In this document: positions 51,749 to 60,615 of the stretch, one piece after another
Numbering within the stretch: position 1 is the stretch's first letter
How the letters are laid out: every line of letters begins with the position of its first letter
Source: Nonomuraea sp. SYSU D8015
GTDB lineage: Bacteria; Actinomycetota; Actinomycetes; Streptosporangiales; Streptosporangiaceae
Assembly (NCBI RefSeq): GCF_008065375.1
Contig: NZ_VJYI01000003.1
Coordinates: 62,001 to 126,000 of the forward strand
Direction: 5' to 3'
DNA: 64,000 nucleotides
Position numbers and translations under genes: made by a program
Notes under the pieces: generated by a model
Told to the model about the DNA's origin: nothing
Seen by the model: only the letters and a program-made list of their open reading frames with translations
Databases searched by the model: none

Positions 51749-52897
51749 ATGCGACGCACCGTCTTCGACGAGGACCACGAGGCGTTCCGGGCCACTGTCC
51801 GCGACTTCCTGGTCCGCGAGGTCGTCCCGGTCTACCCCGAGTGGGAGAAGGCGGGGGCGGCGCCCCGCGACTTCTACCGGCTGGCGGGCAAGCTGGGCAT
51901 CCTCGGCCTGCAGGTCCCCGAGGAGTACGGCGGCGGGGGCCAGCGCAGCTTCAAGTTCAACGCCGTCGTCAACGAGGAGCTGGCACGCGCGAAGCTGGGC
52001 CTCGGCCCGGTGCGGGTGCACACCGACATCGTGCTGCCGTACCTGTTGCGCTACACCGGCGAGGAGCAGAAGCGGCGCTGGCTGCCCGGGGTGGCCAGTG
52101 GCGAGCTGATGACCGCGATCGCGATGACCGAGCCGGGCACCGGGTCCGACCTCGCCGGCATCGCCTCGACCGCGGTCCTCGACGGGGAGCACTATGTGCT
52201 CAACGGGGCCAAGACCTTCATCACCGGCGCCGTCAACGCCGATCTCGTGCTCGTCGTCGCCCGTACCGCGCCGCCGGCGGACGACCGGCGGGCGGGGCTG
52301 AGCATCCTGGTCGTCGAGTCGGCCGCGCCCGGCTTCTCGGTGGGCCGCAATCTGGACAAGCTCGGGCTCAAGGCGCAGGACACCGCCGAGCTCGCCTTCG
52401 CGGACGTGCCCGTCCCGGCGGCGAACCTGCTGGGCGAGGAGGGCCGCGCGTTCGACTACCTCCGGCACAACCTCGCGCAGGAGCGGCTGTCCATCGCGGT
52501 GAACGCGCAGGCGGCGGCCGCGACGGCGCTGGAGGTCACGCTCGCGTACGTGGGCGAGCGGAACGTCTTCGGCCGGCCGCTGTCCGGCTTCCAGAACACC
52601 AAGTTCGTGCTCGCCGAGTGCGCGACCGACGTGGAGGCGGGCCAGGCGCTGGTGGACCGCGCGCTGGAGGAGCACGACGCCGGGGGGCTGAGCGCGGCCG
52701 ACGCGGCCAAGGTGAAGCTCTTCTGCACCGAGCTGCAGTCCCGCGTCGTCGACAAGTGCCTGCAGCTGCACGGCGGCTACGGGTACGTGCTGGAGTACCC
52801 GATCGCCCGCATGTACGCCGACGCGCGGGTCACCCGCATCTACGGTGGCACCAGCGAGGTCATGAAGAGCATCATCGCCAAGTCCATCGGGCTGTGA
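51749..52897 (+). CDS. Acyl-CoA dehydrogenase (IVD/LCAD-like active site)
   Basis: A 382-residue flavoenzyme: MTEPGTGSDLAGI and GAKTFITGAVNADLVLVVA are the flavin-side signatures, and LQLHGGYGYVLEYPIARMY the C-terminal one. At the usual catalytic position the motif is RIYGGTSEV (Gly for Glu), but Glu in LAQERLSIAV matches the alternative base of isovaleryl-CoA and long-chain dehydrogenases. That hints at branched substrates. ATG 51749 is chosen over 51746, which abuts the GAGAGGA site. It is the first catabolic gene downstream of the TetR gene and has an operator before it. Confidence 0.88.
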   Translation: MRRTVFDEDHEAFRATVRDFLVREVVPVYPEWEKAGAAPRDFYRLAGKLGILGLQVPEEYGGGGQRSFKFNAVVNEELARAKLGLGPVRVHTDIVLPYLLRYTGEEQKRRWLPGVASGELMTAIAMTEPGTGSDLAGIASTAVLDGEHYVLNGAKTFITGAVNADLVLVVARTAPPADDRRAGLSILVVESAAPGFSVGRNLDKLGLKAQDTAELAFADVPVPAANLLGEEGRAFDYLRHNLAQERLSIAVNAQAAAATALEVTLAYVGERNVFGRPLSGFQNTKFVLAECATDVEAGQALVDRALEEHDAGGLSAADAAKVKLFCTELQSRVVDKCLQLHGGYGYVLEYPIARMYADARVTRIYGGTSEVMKSIIAKSIGL

Positions 52898-52910
52898 ACC
52901 AGGGAGCACG

Positions 52911-52980
52911 CCAATGAGCACGGAGCGAACCCGACGTAGTGAGCGGAGCGAATGAGGAGCGGTGAGCGACCAATGAGCAC
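52911..52980 (+). repeat. GAGCG-rich mini-element with duplicated start site
   Basis: CCAATGAGCAC occurs at 52911-52921 and 52970-52980, 59 bp apart. Between lie several GAGCGAA/GTGAGCGGAGCGAAT units. The first copy opens a 13-codon frame (52914-52955) whose TGA overlaps an in-frame ATG (52952) of the crotonase gene. Confidence 0.6.
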
Positions 52981-53734
52981 TGTGCTGACCGAGTTCGCCG
53001 ACGGTGTCGCGGTCATCACCATCAACCGGCCGGAGGCGCGCAACGCGGTGGACCTGGAGACCACCAAGGCGCTGGCCGCCGCCATCGACGAGCTCGAGTC
53101 GCGGCCCGAGCTGCTGGTCGGGATCCTCACCGGCGCCGGCGGCACGTTCTGCTCGGGCATGGACCTGAAGGCGTTCGCGCGGGGAGAGAAGCCCGCCCTG
53201 CCGGGGCGCGGCTTCGCCGGCATCACCGAACGTCTCCCCGAGAAACCGCTGATCGCCGCGGTCGAGGGGTGGGCCGCCGCCGGGGGCTGCGAGCTGGCGC
53301 TGGCCGCCGATCTCGTGGTCGCCTCCCGGGAGGCCGTGTTCAGCCTGCCCGAGGTCAAGCGGGGGCTGATCGCGGTGGGGGGCGGGCTGTTGCGGGTGGC
53401 GAAGGCGCTGCCGTACCACCTCGCCATGCGGTTGGTGCTCACCGGTGACCCGCTGCCGGCCGTGCAGGCGCACGCGTACGGGCTGGTGAACGAGCTCACC
53501 GAGCCGGGCGGCGCGCTGGAGGGGGCGCGGGCGCTGGCCGCCAGGATCGCCGCCAACGCGCCGTTCGCGGTGCGCGCGTCCAAGCGGATCCTCGCCTCGT
53601 CGGTGGACTACACCGACGAGGCGGCGTTCGCGGCGCAGCGGGAGGTGTGGGCCGCGGTGGCGGCCTCCGCCGACGCGCAGGAGGGCCCCCGCGCCTTCGC
53701 CGAGAAGCGCCCGCCCGTCTGGCAGGACCGCTGA
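52973..53734 (+). CDS. Enoyl-CoA hydratase (crotonase family)
   Basis: A 253-residue crotonase. The oxyanion-hole segments are CSGMDLKAFARGE and AAVEGWAAAGGCELALAADL; both catalytic Glu residues are in place (GGCELAL and SLPEVKRGL), so hydratase activity is likely. The end, EGPRAFAEKRPPVWQDR, is shared with the second crotonase at the right edge. An in-frame ATG at 52952 could extend it by 7 residues and is coupled to the short leader frame. It is convergent with the operon to its right. Confidence 0.86.
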   Translation: MSTVLTEFADGVAVITINRPEARNAVDLETTKALAAAIDELESRPELLVGILTGAGGTFCSGMDLKAFARGEKPALPGRGFAGITERLPEKPLIAAVEGWAAAGGCELALAADLVVASREAVFSLPEVKRGLIAVGGGLLRVAKALPYHLAMRLVLTGDPLPAVQAHAYGLVNELTEPGGALEGARALAARIAANAPFAVRASKRILASSVDYTDEAAFAAQREVWAAVAASADAQEGPRAFAEKRPPVWQDR

Positions 53735-53754
53735 TTCGGGCCGGGCGCGGTCGG

Positions 53755-53786
53755 GACGAGGGCAGGCGCGGACGAGGGCAGGCGCG
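53755..53786. repeat. 16-bp tandem repeat between convergent genes
   Basis: GACGAGGGCAGGCGCG occurs twice in tandem in the 79-base gap between the crotonase and MaoC genes. No hairpin terminator is evident. Confidence 0.7.
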
Positions 53787-53813
53787 CGGATGAGATGCTC
53801 CATGCCGGAATCC

Positions 53814-54275
53814 TCAGGCCTCGAGAATGAGCGTGATGGTCTCGGCGACGCAGGCGGGCTTGCCTCCCCCGTCGAGCTCGATGGTGTAGCGCGTCGTGAG
53901 CAGGGCTCCCGCCGCGCTCTCCCGCAGCTCGGCGAACGTGGCCAGGGCCCGCAGGCGCGATCCGGCGGGCACGGGCGAGGGGAAGCGGACCTTGTTCACG
54001 CCGTAGTTGACGCGGGCCCGGCCCAGGTCGAGGCGGAAGAGCCGCTGCCCGAAGCCCGGGATGAGGGACAGGGTGAGGTAGCCGTGCGCGATCGCGCGGC
54101 CGAACGGCCCCGTCGCGGCCCGTGCGGGGTCGACGTGGATCCACTGGTGGTCGCCGGTCGCGGCGGCGAAGGCGTCGATGCGCTCCTGGCCGACGACCAG
54201 CCAGTCGCCGGGCCCGAGCGGTTCGCCGAGGGCGCTCCCGACCTCCTCCAGTGAGGTGAAGACGCGCGGGCTCAT
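53814..54275 (-). CDS. MaoC-family (R)-specific enoyl-CoA hydratase
   Basis: A 153-residue hot-dog-fold dehydratase. The catalytic Asp-His pair lies in FAAATGDHQWIHVDPARA, followed by GPFGRAIAHGYLTLSLIPGF. ATG 54275 overlaps the thiolase stop (ATGA). It hydrates enoyl-CoA esters in beta-oxidation. It is the last gene of the long leftward operon that enters the window from the right edge. Confidence 0.87.
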   Translation of the reverse strand: MSPRVFTSLEEVGSALGEPLGPGDWLVVGQERIDAFAAATGDHQWIHVDPARAATGPFGRAIAHGYLTLSLIPGFGQRLFRLDLGRARVNYGVNKVRFPSPVPAGSRLRALATFAELRESAAGALLTTRYTIELDGGGKPACVAETITLILEA

Positions 54276-55483
54276 GCCGTCACCCGTTCGAAGACGGCGG
54301 CCAGGCCCTGGCCCCCGCCGATGCACATCGTCTCCAGGCCGTACCTGGCCTCGCGCCGGTGGAGCTCGCGGGACAGCGTCGCCAGCATGCGCACGCCGGT
54401 GGCGCCGACCGGATGGCCGAGTGAGATGCCGGAGCCGTGCACGTTCGTACGCGCCAGGTCCTCGTCGCCGAACGTCCACTCCCTCATGACCGCCAGCGTC
54501 TGTGCCGCGAACGCCTCGTTGAGCTCGATGAGGTCCATGTCGTCCAGCGAGAGGCCGGCCCGGCCCAGCGCGGCCGCGGTGGCGGGGACCGGGCCGATGC
54601 CCATGGTCTCCGGCTCGACTCCGGCCACGGCCCACGACACGAGGCGGACCAGCGGCCGCAGGCCGAGCCGTTCGGCGCGTTCGGGCGTGGTGACGAGGCA
54701 CATGGCAGCCGCGTCGTTCTGGCCGCTGGCGTTGCCCGCGGTGACCGTCGCGTCCGGTTCGGAGCCGAGCAGGATCGGCTTGAGCCCGGCCAGGGACTCC
54801 AGGGTGGTGTCGGCGCGCGGGTGCTCGTCGGTGTCGATCACGATCTCGCCGTTCCGGTGCTTGACCGGGGTCGGGATGATCTCTTCGGCGAGGATCCCCG
54901 CGGCCTGGGCCGCGACCGCGCGCCGGTGGGACAGCAGGGCCAGCTCGTCCTGTTCCCGGCGGGAGATCGCGTACGCGCGGCGCAGGTTCTCGGCCGTCTC
55001 GATCATGCCCCCGGGGACGGGATGGCTCCGGCCGCCCGCCGTCTGCCGGGCGCGGACGAGGCTGTCGTGCATCGCGATGCCGTTCCTCGCGCCCCATCGC
55101 ATGTCCGCCGAGTAGAACGTGGCGTTGCTCATGCTCTCCGTGCCCCCCGCGACGACGACCTCGTGGACCCCGGTCTGCACCTGCATGGCGGCGTGGATGA
55201 CGGCCTGCAGCCCCGAGCCGCACCGGCGGTCGAGGTGGAAGCCGGGGACGTGGACGGGCAGCCCGGCGTCGAGCGCGACGACGCGGCCGATCGCGGGCGC
55301 CTCGCTGCTGGCGTTGCAGTGGCCCAGGACGACGTCCTCGATCGTGTCCGGGGCGATGCCGGTGCGTTCGATGAGCCCCTTGAGCGCGATGACGCCGAGG
55401 TCGGCCGCCGTCAGGCTCTTGAACCTCCCGCCGTAGCGCCCTATCGGGGTGCGGACGGGCTCGCAGATGACCGCTTCACGCAT
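54272..55483 (-). CDS. Acetyl-CoA acyltransferase (thiolase)
   Basis: A 403-residue thiolase. The nucleophile Cys is in HLDRRCGSGLQAV (about 92), the active-site His in HGSGISLGHPVGATG and the second Cys in TMCIGGGQGLA. NEAFAAQTL is also present. It removes acetyl- or propionyl-CoA by thiolytic cleavage. Overlaps its upstream gene by 8 bases and its downstream gene by 4. Confidence 0.9.
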   Translation of the reverse strand: MREAVICEPVRTPIGRYGGRFKSLTAADLGVIALKGLIERTGIAPDTIEDVVLGHCNASSEAPAIGRVVALDAGLPVHVPGFHLDRRCGSGLQAVIHAAMQVQTGVHEVVVAGGTESMSNATFYSADMRWGARNGIAMHDSLVRARQTAGGRSHPVPGGMIETAENLRRAYAISRREQDELALLSHRRAVAAQAAGILAEEIIPTPVKHRNGEIVIDTDEHPRADTTLESLAGLKPILLGSEPDATVTAGNASGQNDAAAMCLVTTPERAERLGLRPLVRLVSWAVAGVEPETMGIGPVPATAAALGRAGLSLDDMDLIELNEAFAAQTLAVMREWTFGDEDLARTNVHGSGISLGHPVGATGVRMLATLSRELHRREARYGLETMCIGGGQGLAAVFERVTA

Positions 55484-56336
55484 GGCCGGTCCCTTCCTCC
55501 TCGATCGTCAACGTGCTGCAGGGCTCGGGGTCCGCGCCGAACAGGCCCAAGGTCAGCGGTGTGGCGTCCCCGACCCGCCGGAGGCGGGCGGCCTGGCCGC
55601 AGAACAGGGGTCTGCGGTTGCGGTGCCGCATGCGGACGACTCCACCCCGGTGCCCTTCGAGGCGGAGGACCTCGGCGAGGGCGAGCGTCATCAGCGGGCC
55701 GTGCACCACCAGGCCGGGGTAGCCCTCGACGCGGGTGGCGTAGGGCCAGTCGTAGTGGATGCGGTGCGGGTTGGCGGTGGCCGCGCTGAAGCGCATGAGG
55801 AGCGTCGGATCCGTGGCGAAGTCCCACGCCCACTCCCCCGCCCGGGTGAAGGGCGCGCCTGCCGGGACCGCGGTGGCCGGATCCGCGGCGGCGGGTGCGG
55901 CGGGCCCGGCGTCGCGGTAGATGAGGTCCTGGCGCTCCTCGAGCGCGAGCTTGTCGTCCTGGTACAGGCCGGTGGCGACGACCACGACGACGAGGCGGCC
56001 CGAGCGCCCGGTCTTCTCGGTGACCGACTCCACGCGCGCCTCGCGCCGGAGCGTGCCTCCCACCGTGAGGGGGGCGTGGAAGACGACCTCGCCGCCGGCG
56101 AACATCCGGCGCGGCAGCTCCACCGGAGGCAGGAACGATCCGCGGGCCGGATGGCCGTCGGCGCCGAGCAGGGACGAACGCGGCCAGCGGGGCAGCGCGA
56201 CCCAGTGCCACAGCGGCGGCAGGGGGTCGCCGGGGCCGATCGCGGGCGTGCCGTCGTCGAACAGCGCGGACAGCGCCGCCACGGGATGGGGGTCGACGGT
56301 CTCGGTCGTGACGACGGTGTGCGGCTCCCAGCTCAC
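55476..56336 (-). CDS. FAS1-like / HTD2-type hot-dog dehydratase (two-domain)
   Basis: A 286-residue protein with an N-terminal MaoC-like domain ([31 protein letters not shown]) and a C-terminal hot-dog carrying [18 protein letters not shown] and [17 protein letters not shown]. This is the pattern of mesaconyl-CoA hydratase and HTD2-like enzymes, which act on branched or dicarboxylic enoyl-CoAs. GTG 56336 overlaps the SDR stop as GTGA. Substrate unknown. Confidence 0.83.
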   Translation of the reverse strand: MSWEPHTVVTTETVDPHPVAALSALFDDGTPAIGPGDPLPPLWHWVALPRWPRSSLLGADGHPARGSFLPPVELPRRMFAGGEVVFHAPLTVGGTLRREARVESVTEKTGRSGRLVVVVVATGLYQDDKLALEERQDLIYRDAGPAAPAAADPATAVPAGAPFTRAGEWAWDFATDPTLLMRFSAATANPHRIHYDWPYATRVEGYPGLVVHGPLMTLALAEVLRLEGHRGGVVRMRHRNRRPLFCGQAARLRRVGDATPLTLGLFGADPEPCSTLTIEEEGTGHA

Positions 56337-57070
56337 ATGAACCGTCCGCCGGTCACTTCGAGCACCGTCCCGGTCATGTACGACGACAGGTCGGAGGCCA
56401 GGAACAACGCCACCGTGGCGACCTCGCGCACCTCGCCCGCCCGTCCCATCGGGATCTCGGCCAGCTTCTGGTCCCACACCCTCTGCGGCATCGCCTCGGT
56501 CATGGCCGAGCGGATCAGGCCCGGCTGGATGCAGTTGACGCGGACGCCGTGGTGCGCCAGCTCCTTGGCGGCGGCCTTGGACAGGCCGACGATGCCCGCT
56601 TTGGCCGCGGAGTAGTTGGTCTGGCCGACCATGCCGACCTTGCCGGACAGCGAGGAGATGTTCACGATCGCGCCGCTCTTCTGCTCGCGCATGACGGCGG
56701 CGGCCTTGCGGGTGCCGTTCCAGGTGCCCTTGAGGTGCACGTCGATGACCTGGTCGAACTGCTCCTCGGTCATCGTGCGCATCGTCGCGTCGCGGGTGAT
56801 CCCGGCGTTGTTGACCATGACGTCCAGCGAGCCGAACGCCTCCAGCGCAGTCTGGATCAGCGCGTCCACGTCCGCGGCGCGCGTGACGTCGCAGCGCACC
56901 GCGCGGGCCGTGTCCGGGCCGCCGAGGTGCTCGGCGGCCGCCTGGGCGGCCTCCAGGTCGAGGTCGCCGAGCACGACCCGCGCGCCTTCGCCGGCGAAGA
57001 CCTCCGCGATGGCGAGCCCGATGCCCTGGGCTCCTCCGGTGACGACCGCGGTCTTGTCGTTGAGCAGCAT
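56333..57070 (-). CDS. Short-chain dehydrogenase/reductase (FabG-like)
   Basis: A 245-residue Rossmann enzyme: cofactor loop [20 protein letters not shown] after strand 2 (Asp favours NAD), [12 protein letters not shown], catalytic Ser in [10 protein letters not shown] and Tyr-x3-Lys in [12 protein letters not shown]. In this operon it most likely oxidises a 3-hydroxyacyl-CoA to the 3-keto form used by the thiolase. Confidence 0.9.
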   Translation of the reverse strand: MLLNDKTAVVTGGAQGIGLAIAEVFAGEGARVVLGDLDLEAAQAAAEHLGGPDTARAVRCDVTRAADVDALIQTALEAFGSLDVMVNNAGITRDATMRTMTEEQFDQVIDVHLKGTWNGTRKAAAVMREQKSGAIVNISSLSGKVGMVGQTNYSAAKAGIVGLSKAAAKELAHHGVRVNCIQPGLIRSAMTEAMPQRVWDQKLAEIPMGRAGEVREVATVALFLASDLSSYMTGTVLEVTGGRFM

Positions 57071-57077
57071 CTGTTCC

Positions 57078-58232
57078 TCAGGTGACGGGGTTGCGGGCGA
57101 TCAGCTGGGCGGCGATGACGTTGCGCTGGATCTCGTTGGTGCCCTCGCCCAGGATCATCAGCGGGGCGTCCCTGAAGTAGCGCTCGACGTCGAACTCCTT
57201 GGAGTAGCCATACCCTCCGTGCACGCGCATCGCGTCCAGCGCCACCTGCATCGCGGCCTCCGAGGCGAACAGCTTGGCCATTCCGGCCTCCATGTCGGCG
57301 CGCCCGCCCGCGTCGAGCCGGCGGGCGGCGTCCTCGGTGAGCAGCCGGGCCGCCCGGACCTTGGTCGCCATGTCGGCCAGCAGGTTGCCCACCGACTGGT
57401 GTCTCCAGATCGGCTTGCCGAACGACTCACGTTCCTGCGCGTAGCGGACGGCGTCGTCGAGCGCGGCCCGCGCGACGCCGACCGCGCGGGCGGCCACCTG
57501 GATCCTGCCGACCTCGAGCCCGCGCATCATCTGCGCCCACCCCTGGTTCGGCTCGCCGCCCAGCACGGCCGACGCGGGCACCCGCATCTCGTCGAAGACG
57601 AGCTCGCAGGACTCGACGCCGCGGTAGCCGAGCTTGGGGAGGTTCTTGGAGACGGTCAGGCCGTCGCCGGGCTCGACGAGCAGCACGCTCATGCCCCGGT
57701 GCGCGGGCCGCGCGTCCTGATCGGTCACGCAGAGCAGGCCGATCAGGCCGGAACGGCGGGCGTTGGTGATCCACGTCTTCGAGCCGTTGATCACCAGGTC
57801 GCCGCCGTCGGCGACCGCGCGGGTGCGCATCGCCTGCAGATCGCTGCCGCCGCCGGGTTCGGTGAGCGCCATCGCCGCCCTGATCGTGCCGTCGGCCATC
57901 CGGGGCAGGTAGCGTTCGCGCTGCTCCGGGGTGCCGAACGTGCTGATCAGGTAGGTGATCACCGAGTGTCCGCCGATGGCGCCGGCCAGGCTCATCCACC
58001 CGCGGGCCAGCTCCTCGGTCACCCGGGCGAAGCACTCCGTGCTGACCTCCACCCCGCCGTACTCCGCGGGCGCGAGCAGGCCGAAGAAGCCCAGCTTCTT
58101 CATCTCCTCGATGAACTCGGCGGGGTACTCGTCCACCGGCTCGTAGTCCCGCACCCGCGGCCGCACCCGTTCGTCGACGAATTCGCCGGCGAGGGCGACG
58201 ATCTCCCGCTCGTCCTCGGTCAGTCCACTCAT
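57078..58232 (-). CDS. Acyl-CoA dehydrogenase
   Basis: A 384-residue flavoenzyme with [35 protein letters not shown] and the C-terminal [19 protein letters not shown]. The catalytic Glu is present in [11 protein letters not shown], unlike in the dehydrogenase at 51749. ATG 58232 follows GGAGAG. A longer frame to 58508 runs into the upstream transferase and is not used. Confidence 0.89.
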   Translation of the reverse strand: MSGLTEDEREIVALAGEFVDERVRPRVRDYEPVDEYPAEFIEEMKKLGFFGLLAPAEYGGVEVSTECFARVTEELARGWMSLAGAIGGHSVITYLISTFGTPEQRERYLPRMADGTIRAAMALTEPGGGSDLQAMRTRAVADGGDLVINGSKTWITNARRSGLIGLLCVTDQDARPAHRGMSVLLVEPGDGLTVSKNLPKLGYRGVESCELVFDEMRVPASAVLGGEPNQGWAQMMRGLEVGRIQVAARAVGVARAALDDAVRYAQERESFGKPIWRHQSVGNLLADMATKVRAARLLTEDAARRLDAGGRADMEAGMAKLFASEAAMQVALDAMRVHGGYGYSKEFDVERYFRDAPLMILGEGTNEIQRNVIAAQLIARNPVT

Positions 58233-58249
58233 GATCACTCTCCGCTCCG

Positions 58250-59443
58250 TCATTCCCCGCCTCGGATGACGCCGTTCTTCCGCAGCGTCGCGAGGTCCCG
58301 CTCGGACAGTCCGAGCTCGCCCCGCAGCACCTCGTCGGTGTGCTGGCCCACGAGCGGGGACGCCGCCGGAGGCGGCTGCTCGTCGTCCATCACCACGGGC
58401 GATCCCGGCGCCCAGTACGTGCCGACCCCGGGCTGCCGCAGCTCCGCCATCAGCGGGTGCTCCGGCAGCAGCGCGGCCAGCTCGGCGAAGCTCCGGTACC
58501 TCGACCACAACACGCGCGTGGCCCGCAGCGCCTCCTCCGCCTCGGCGAGCGTGCGCCGCTCGAACCAGGCCGCGATCAGGTCGCCGAGCACCTTCCTGTG
58601 CCGATAGCGCTCCGACTCCTCGGCGAAGTCCGCGCCGAGCGCGTCGCCCAGGGCGGAGACCACGTCGGTGAGGCCGGTCGCGGCGAGGAGGTCACGCCAG
58701 TGCCGGGCGGTGAGCGCCACGATCATCAGCCGTCCGCCGTCGGCGGTGGCGAAGTCGCGCCCGAACGTGCCGTAGACGTGGTTGCCGTCGCGGTGCCGCG
58801 GTGTGCCGCCCAGCTGCGCCTCGGCCAGGTGGCCGAGGTTTCCCGCGGTCGCCAGGGCGACGTCCTCGAGCGCGACCCGCACCTGCCGCCCCTCCCCCGT
58901 GAGCAGGCGATGCCGCTCGGCGGCCAGCAGCCCGGCCGCCAGGTAGAGCCCGGCGGCGACGTCCCAGGCGGGCACCACGCTGTTGACCGGCCCCGTCGTG
59001 TCCTCCGCTCCGGTGAGCAGGGGGAATCCGGTCGCGGCCTGGACGGTGTAGTCCACCGCGGGCCCGCCGTCCCGGCGGCCGGTGAGCAGCACGTGGATCA
59101 CGTCGGCGCGCCGCGCCCGCAGCGCCTCGAAGGTCAGCTCCGGGTGGTGATCGGAGTTGGTGATCACGATCCCGCCGCCGGTGACGACCAGGTCGGCGAC
59201 GAGCCGGCGGCCTTCTCCGGCGGACAGGTCCACCTCGATGGCGCGCTTGCCCTTGTTCAGCCCCGACCAGTACAGGCTCGTCCCGCTCCCGGCCAGCGGC
59301 CAGCGTGTGCGGTCCGCCGCCCCGCCGATCGGCTCCACCCGGATCACGTCCGCGCCGAGCTGGGCCAGCGTCATCCCGCTCAGCGGGGCCGCCACGTAGC
59401 TGGAGATCTCGACGATCCGCAGGCCCCGCAGCGGACGCGTCAC
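58250..59443 (-). CDS. CaiB/BaiF-type class III CoA transferase
   Basis: A 397-residue family III CoA transferase: LRIVEISSYVAAPLSGMTLAQLGADVIRVEP at the N-terminus, LNKGKRAIEVDLSAGEG, and a C-terminal LVGQHTDEVLRGELGLSE (given here in parts). The family moves CoA between acids or racemises 2-methylacyl-CoA. The racemase-specific HDIN motif is absent, so transfer is more likely. I could not place the catalytic Asp with confidence. GTG 59443 overlaps the upstream stop as GTGA. Confidence 0.82.
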   Translation of the reverse strand: MTRPLRGLRIVEISSYVAAPLSGMTLAQLGADVIRVEPIGGAADRTRWPLAGSGTSLYWSGLNKGKRAIEVDLSAGEGRRLVADLVVTGGGIVITNSDHHPELTFEALRARRADVIHVLLTGRRDGGPAVDYTVQAATGFPLLTGAEDTTGPVNSVVPAWDVAAGLYLAAGLLAAERHRLLTGEGRQVRVALEDVALATAGNLGHLAEAQLGGTPRHRDGNHVYGTFGRDFATADGGRLMIVALTARHWRDLLAATGLTDVVSALGDALGADFAEESERYRHRKVLGDLIAAWFERRTLAEAEEALRATRVLWSRYRSFAELAALLPEHPLMAELRQPGVGTYWAPGSPVVMDDEQPPPAASPLVGQHTDEVLRGELGLSERDLATLRKNGVIRGGE

Positions 59444-60612
59444 CGGTGTGCCTCTCTGAGCAGTTGCTTGGCGATGATGACCTTCTGCACCTCGCTCGTG
59501 CCCTCGTACAGCCGGAACAGGCGGGCGTCGCGATAGAACCGCTCGACCGGGACCGACCGCATGTATCCCAGGCCGCCGTGGATCTGGACGGCGCGGTCAG
59601 CCACCCGGCCGACCATCTCCGAGCAGAACAGCTTCGCGCACGACGGCGCCATGCGGCGGTCGCTGCCGTCGTCGTACGCCCGCGCCGCCTCCAGCACCAT
59701 CGCCCGCCCGGCCATCAGCTCGGTCTGCGAGTCCGCGAGCATCGCCTGCACCTGCTGGAACTCCGCGATGGGACGCCCGCCCTGCCGGGTGGCCGCGGCA
59801 TGGGCGACGCTCTCTTCGACGAGCCGCCGGGCGAGCCCGACGCAGACCGCCGCGATGTGCAGCCGGCCGCGCGCCAGCGAGCGCATGGCGGCCGCGAACC
59901 CCTCGCCCTCGACGCCGCCGACCAGCGCGGACTCGGGCACGAAGACGTCGTCGAGGAAGACCTCCGCGGTGTGCGCGCCGCGCTGCCCCATCTTCTCGTC
60001 CTTGGGGCCGACGCTCAGTCCTTCAGCGCCGGACTCGACCACGAAGACGGAGATGCCCTTGGTGCCCCCGGTGCCGGCGCTCGTGCCGGCGCTCGTGTCG
60101 GCGCTCGTCCTGGCGAAGACCATGAACAGGTCGGCCCGGTCGGCGTTGGTGATGAACCGCTTGTGCCCGGTGAGCCGGTAGCCGCCCTCGACCCGGACCG
60201 CCCGGGTCCGCAGCCCGCTGGGGTCGGAGCCGGCCTCGGACTCGGTCAGCGCGAACGAGGCGATCTTGGCGCCGGAGGCCAGGCCCGGCAGGTGGCGCCG
60301 CTTCTGCTCCTCGGTGCCGAAGTTCACCAGCACCTGGCCCGCGATGCCGTTGTTGGTGCCGAGCATCGAGCGGAAGGCCGGCGCGGTGTAGCCGAGCTCC
60401 ATCGCCAGCCGCACGTCCTCGATCATGGTGAACCCGAGCCCGCCGTACGCCTCGGGCAGCGCGTAGCCGAAGAGCCCCATGTCGGCCGCCTTGGCGCGGA
60501 TGGCCTCGGGGATCTCGTCGGTCTGCTCGATGACGTCTTCGGCGGGCACGACCTCTTTGCGCACGAAGGTGCGCACGGCGGCGAGCACCGCCTGGAACGC
60601 TTCGGTCTCCAC
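59440..60612 (-). CDS. Acyl-CoA dehydrogenase
   Basis: A 390-residue flavoenzyme: FALTESEAGSDPSGLRT, GHKRFITNADRADLFMVFA, catalytic Glu in RLYEGTSEVQKV. A surface loop reads SADTSAGTSAGTGG, an apparent short tandem duplication between strands of the middle domain. It is third in the leftward operon as seen here and lies 3 bases after the ligase gene. Confidence 0.89.
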   Translation of the reverse strand: METEAFQAVLAAVRTFVRKEVVPAEDVIEQTDEIPEAIRAKAADMGLFGYALPEAYGGLGFTMIEDVRLAMELGYTAPAFRSMLGTNNGIAGQVLVNFGTEEQKRRHLPGLASGAKIASFALTESEAGSDPSGLRTRAVRVEGGYRLTGHKRFITNADRADLFMVFARTSADTSAGTSAGTGGTKGISVFVVESGAEGLSVGPKDEKMGQRGAHTAEVFLDDVFVPESALVGGVEGEGFAAAMRSLARGRLHIAAVCVGLARRLVEESVAHAAATRQGGRPIAEFQQVQAMLADSQTELMAGRAMVLEAARAYDDGSDRRMAPSCAKLFCSEMVGRVADRAVQIHGGLGYMRSVPVERFYRDARLFRLYEGTSEVQKVIIAKQLLREAHR

Positions 60613-60615
60613 GGT

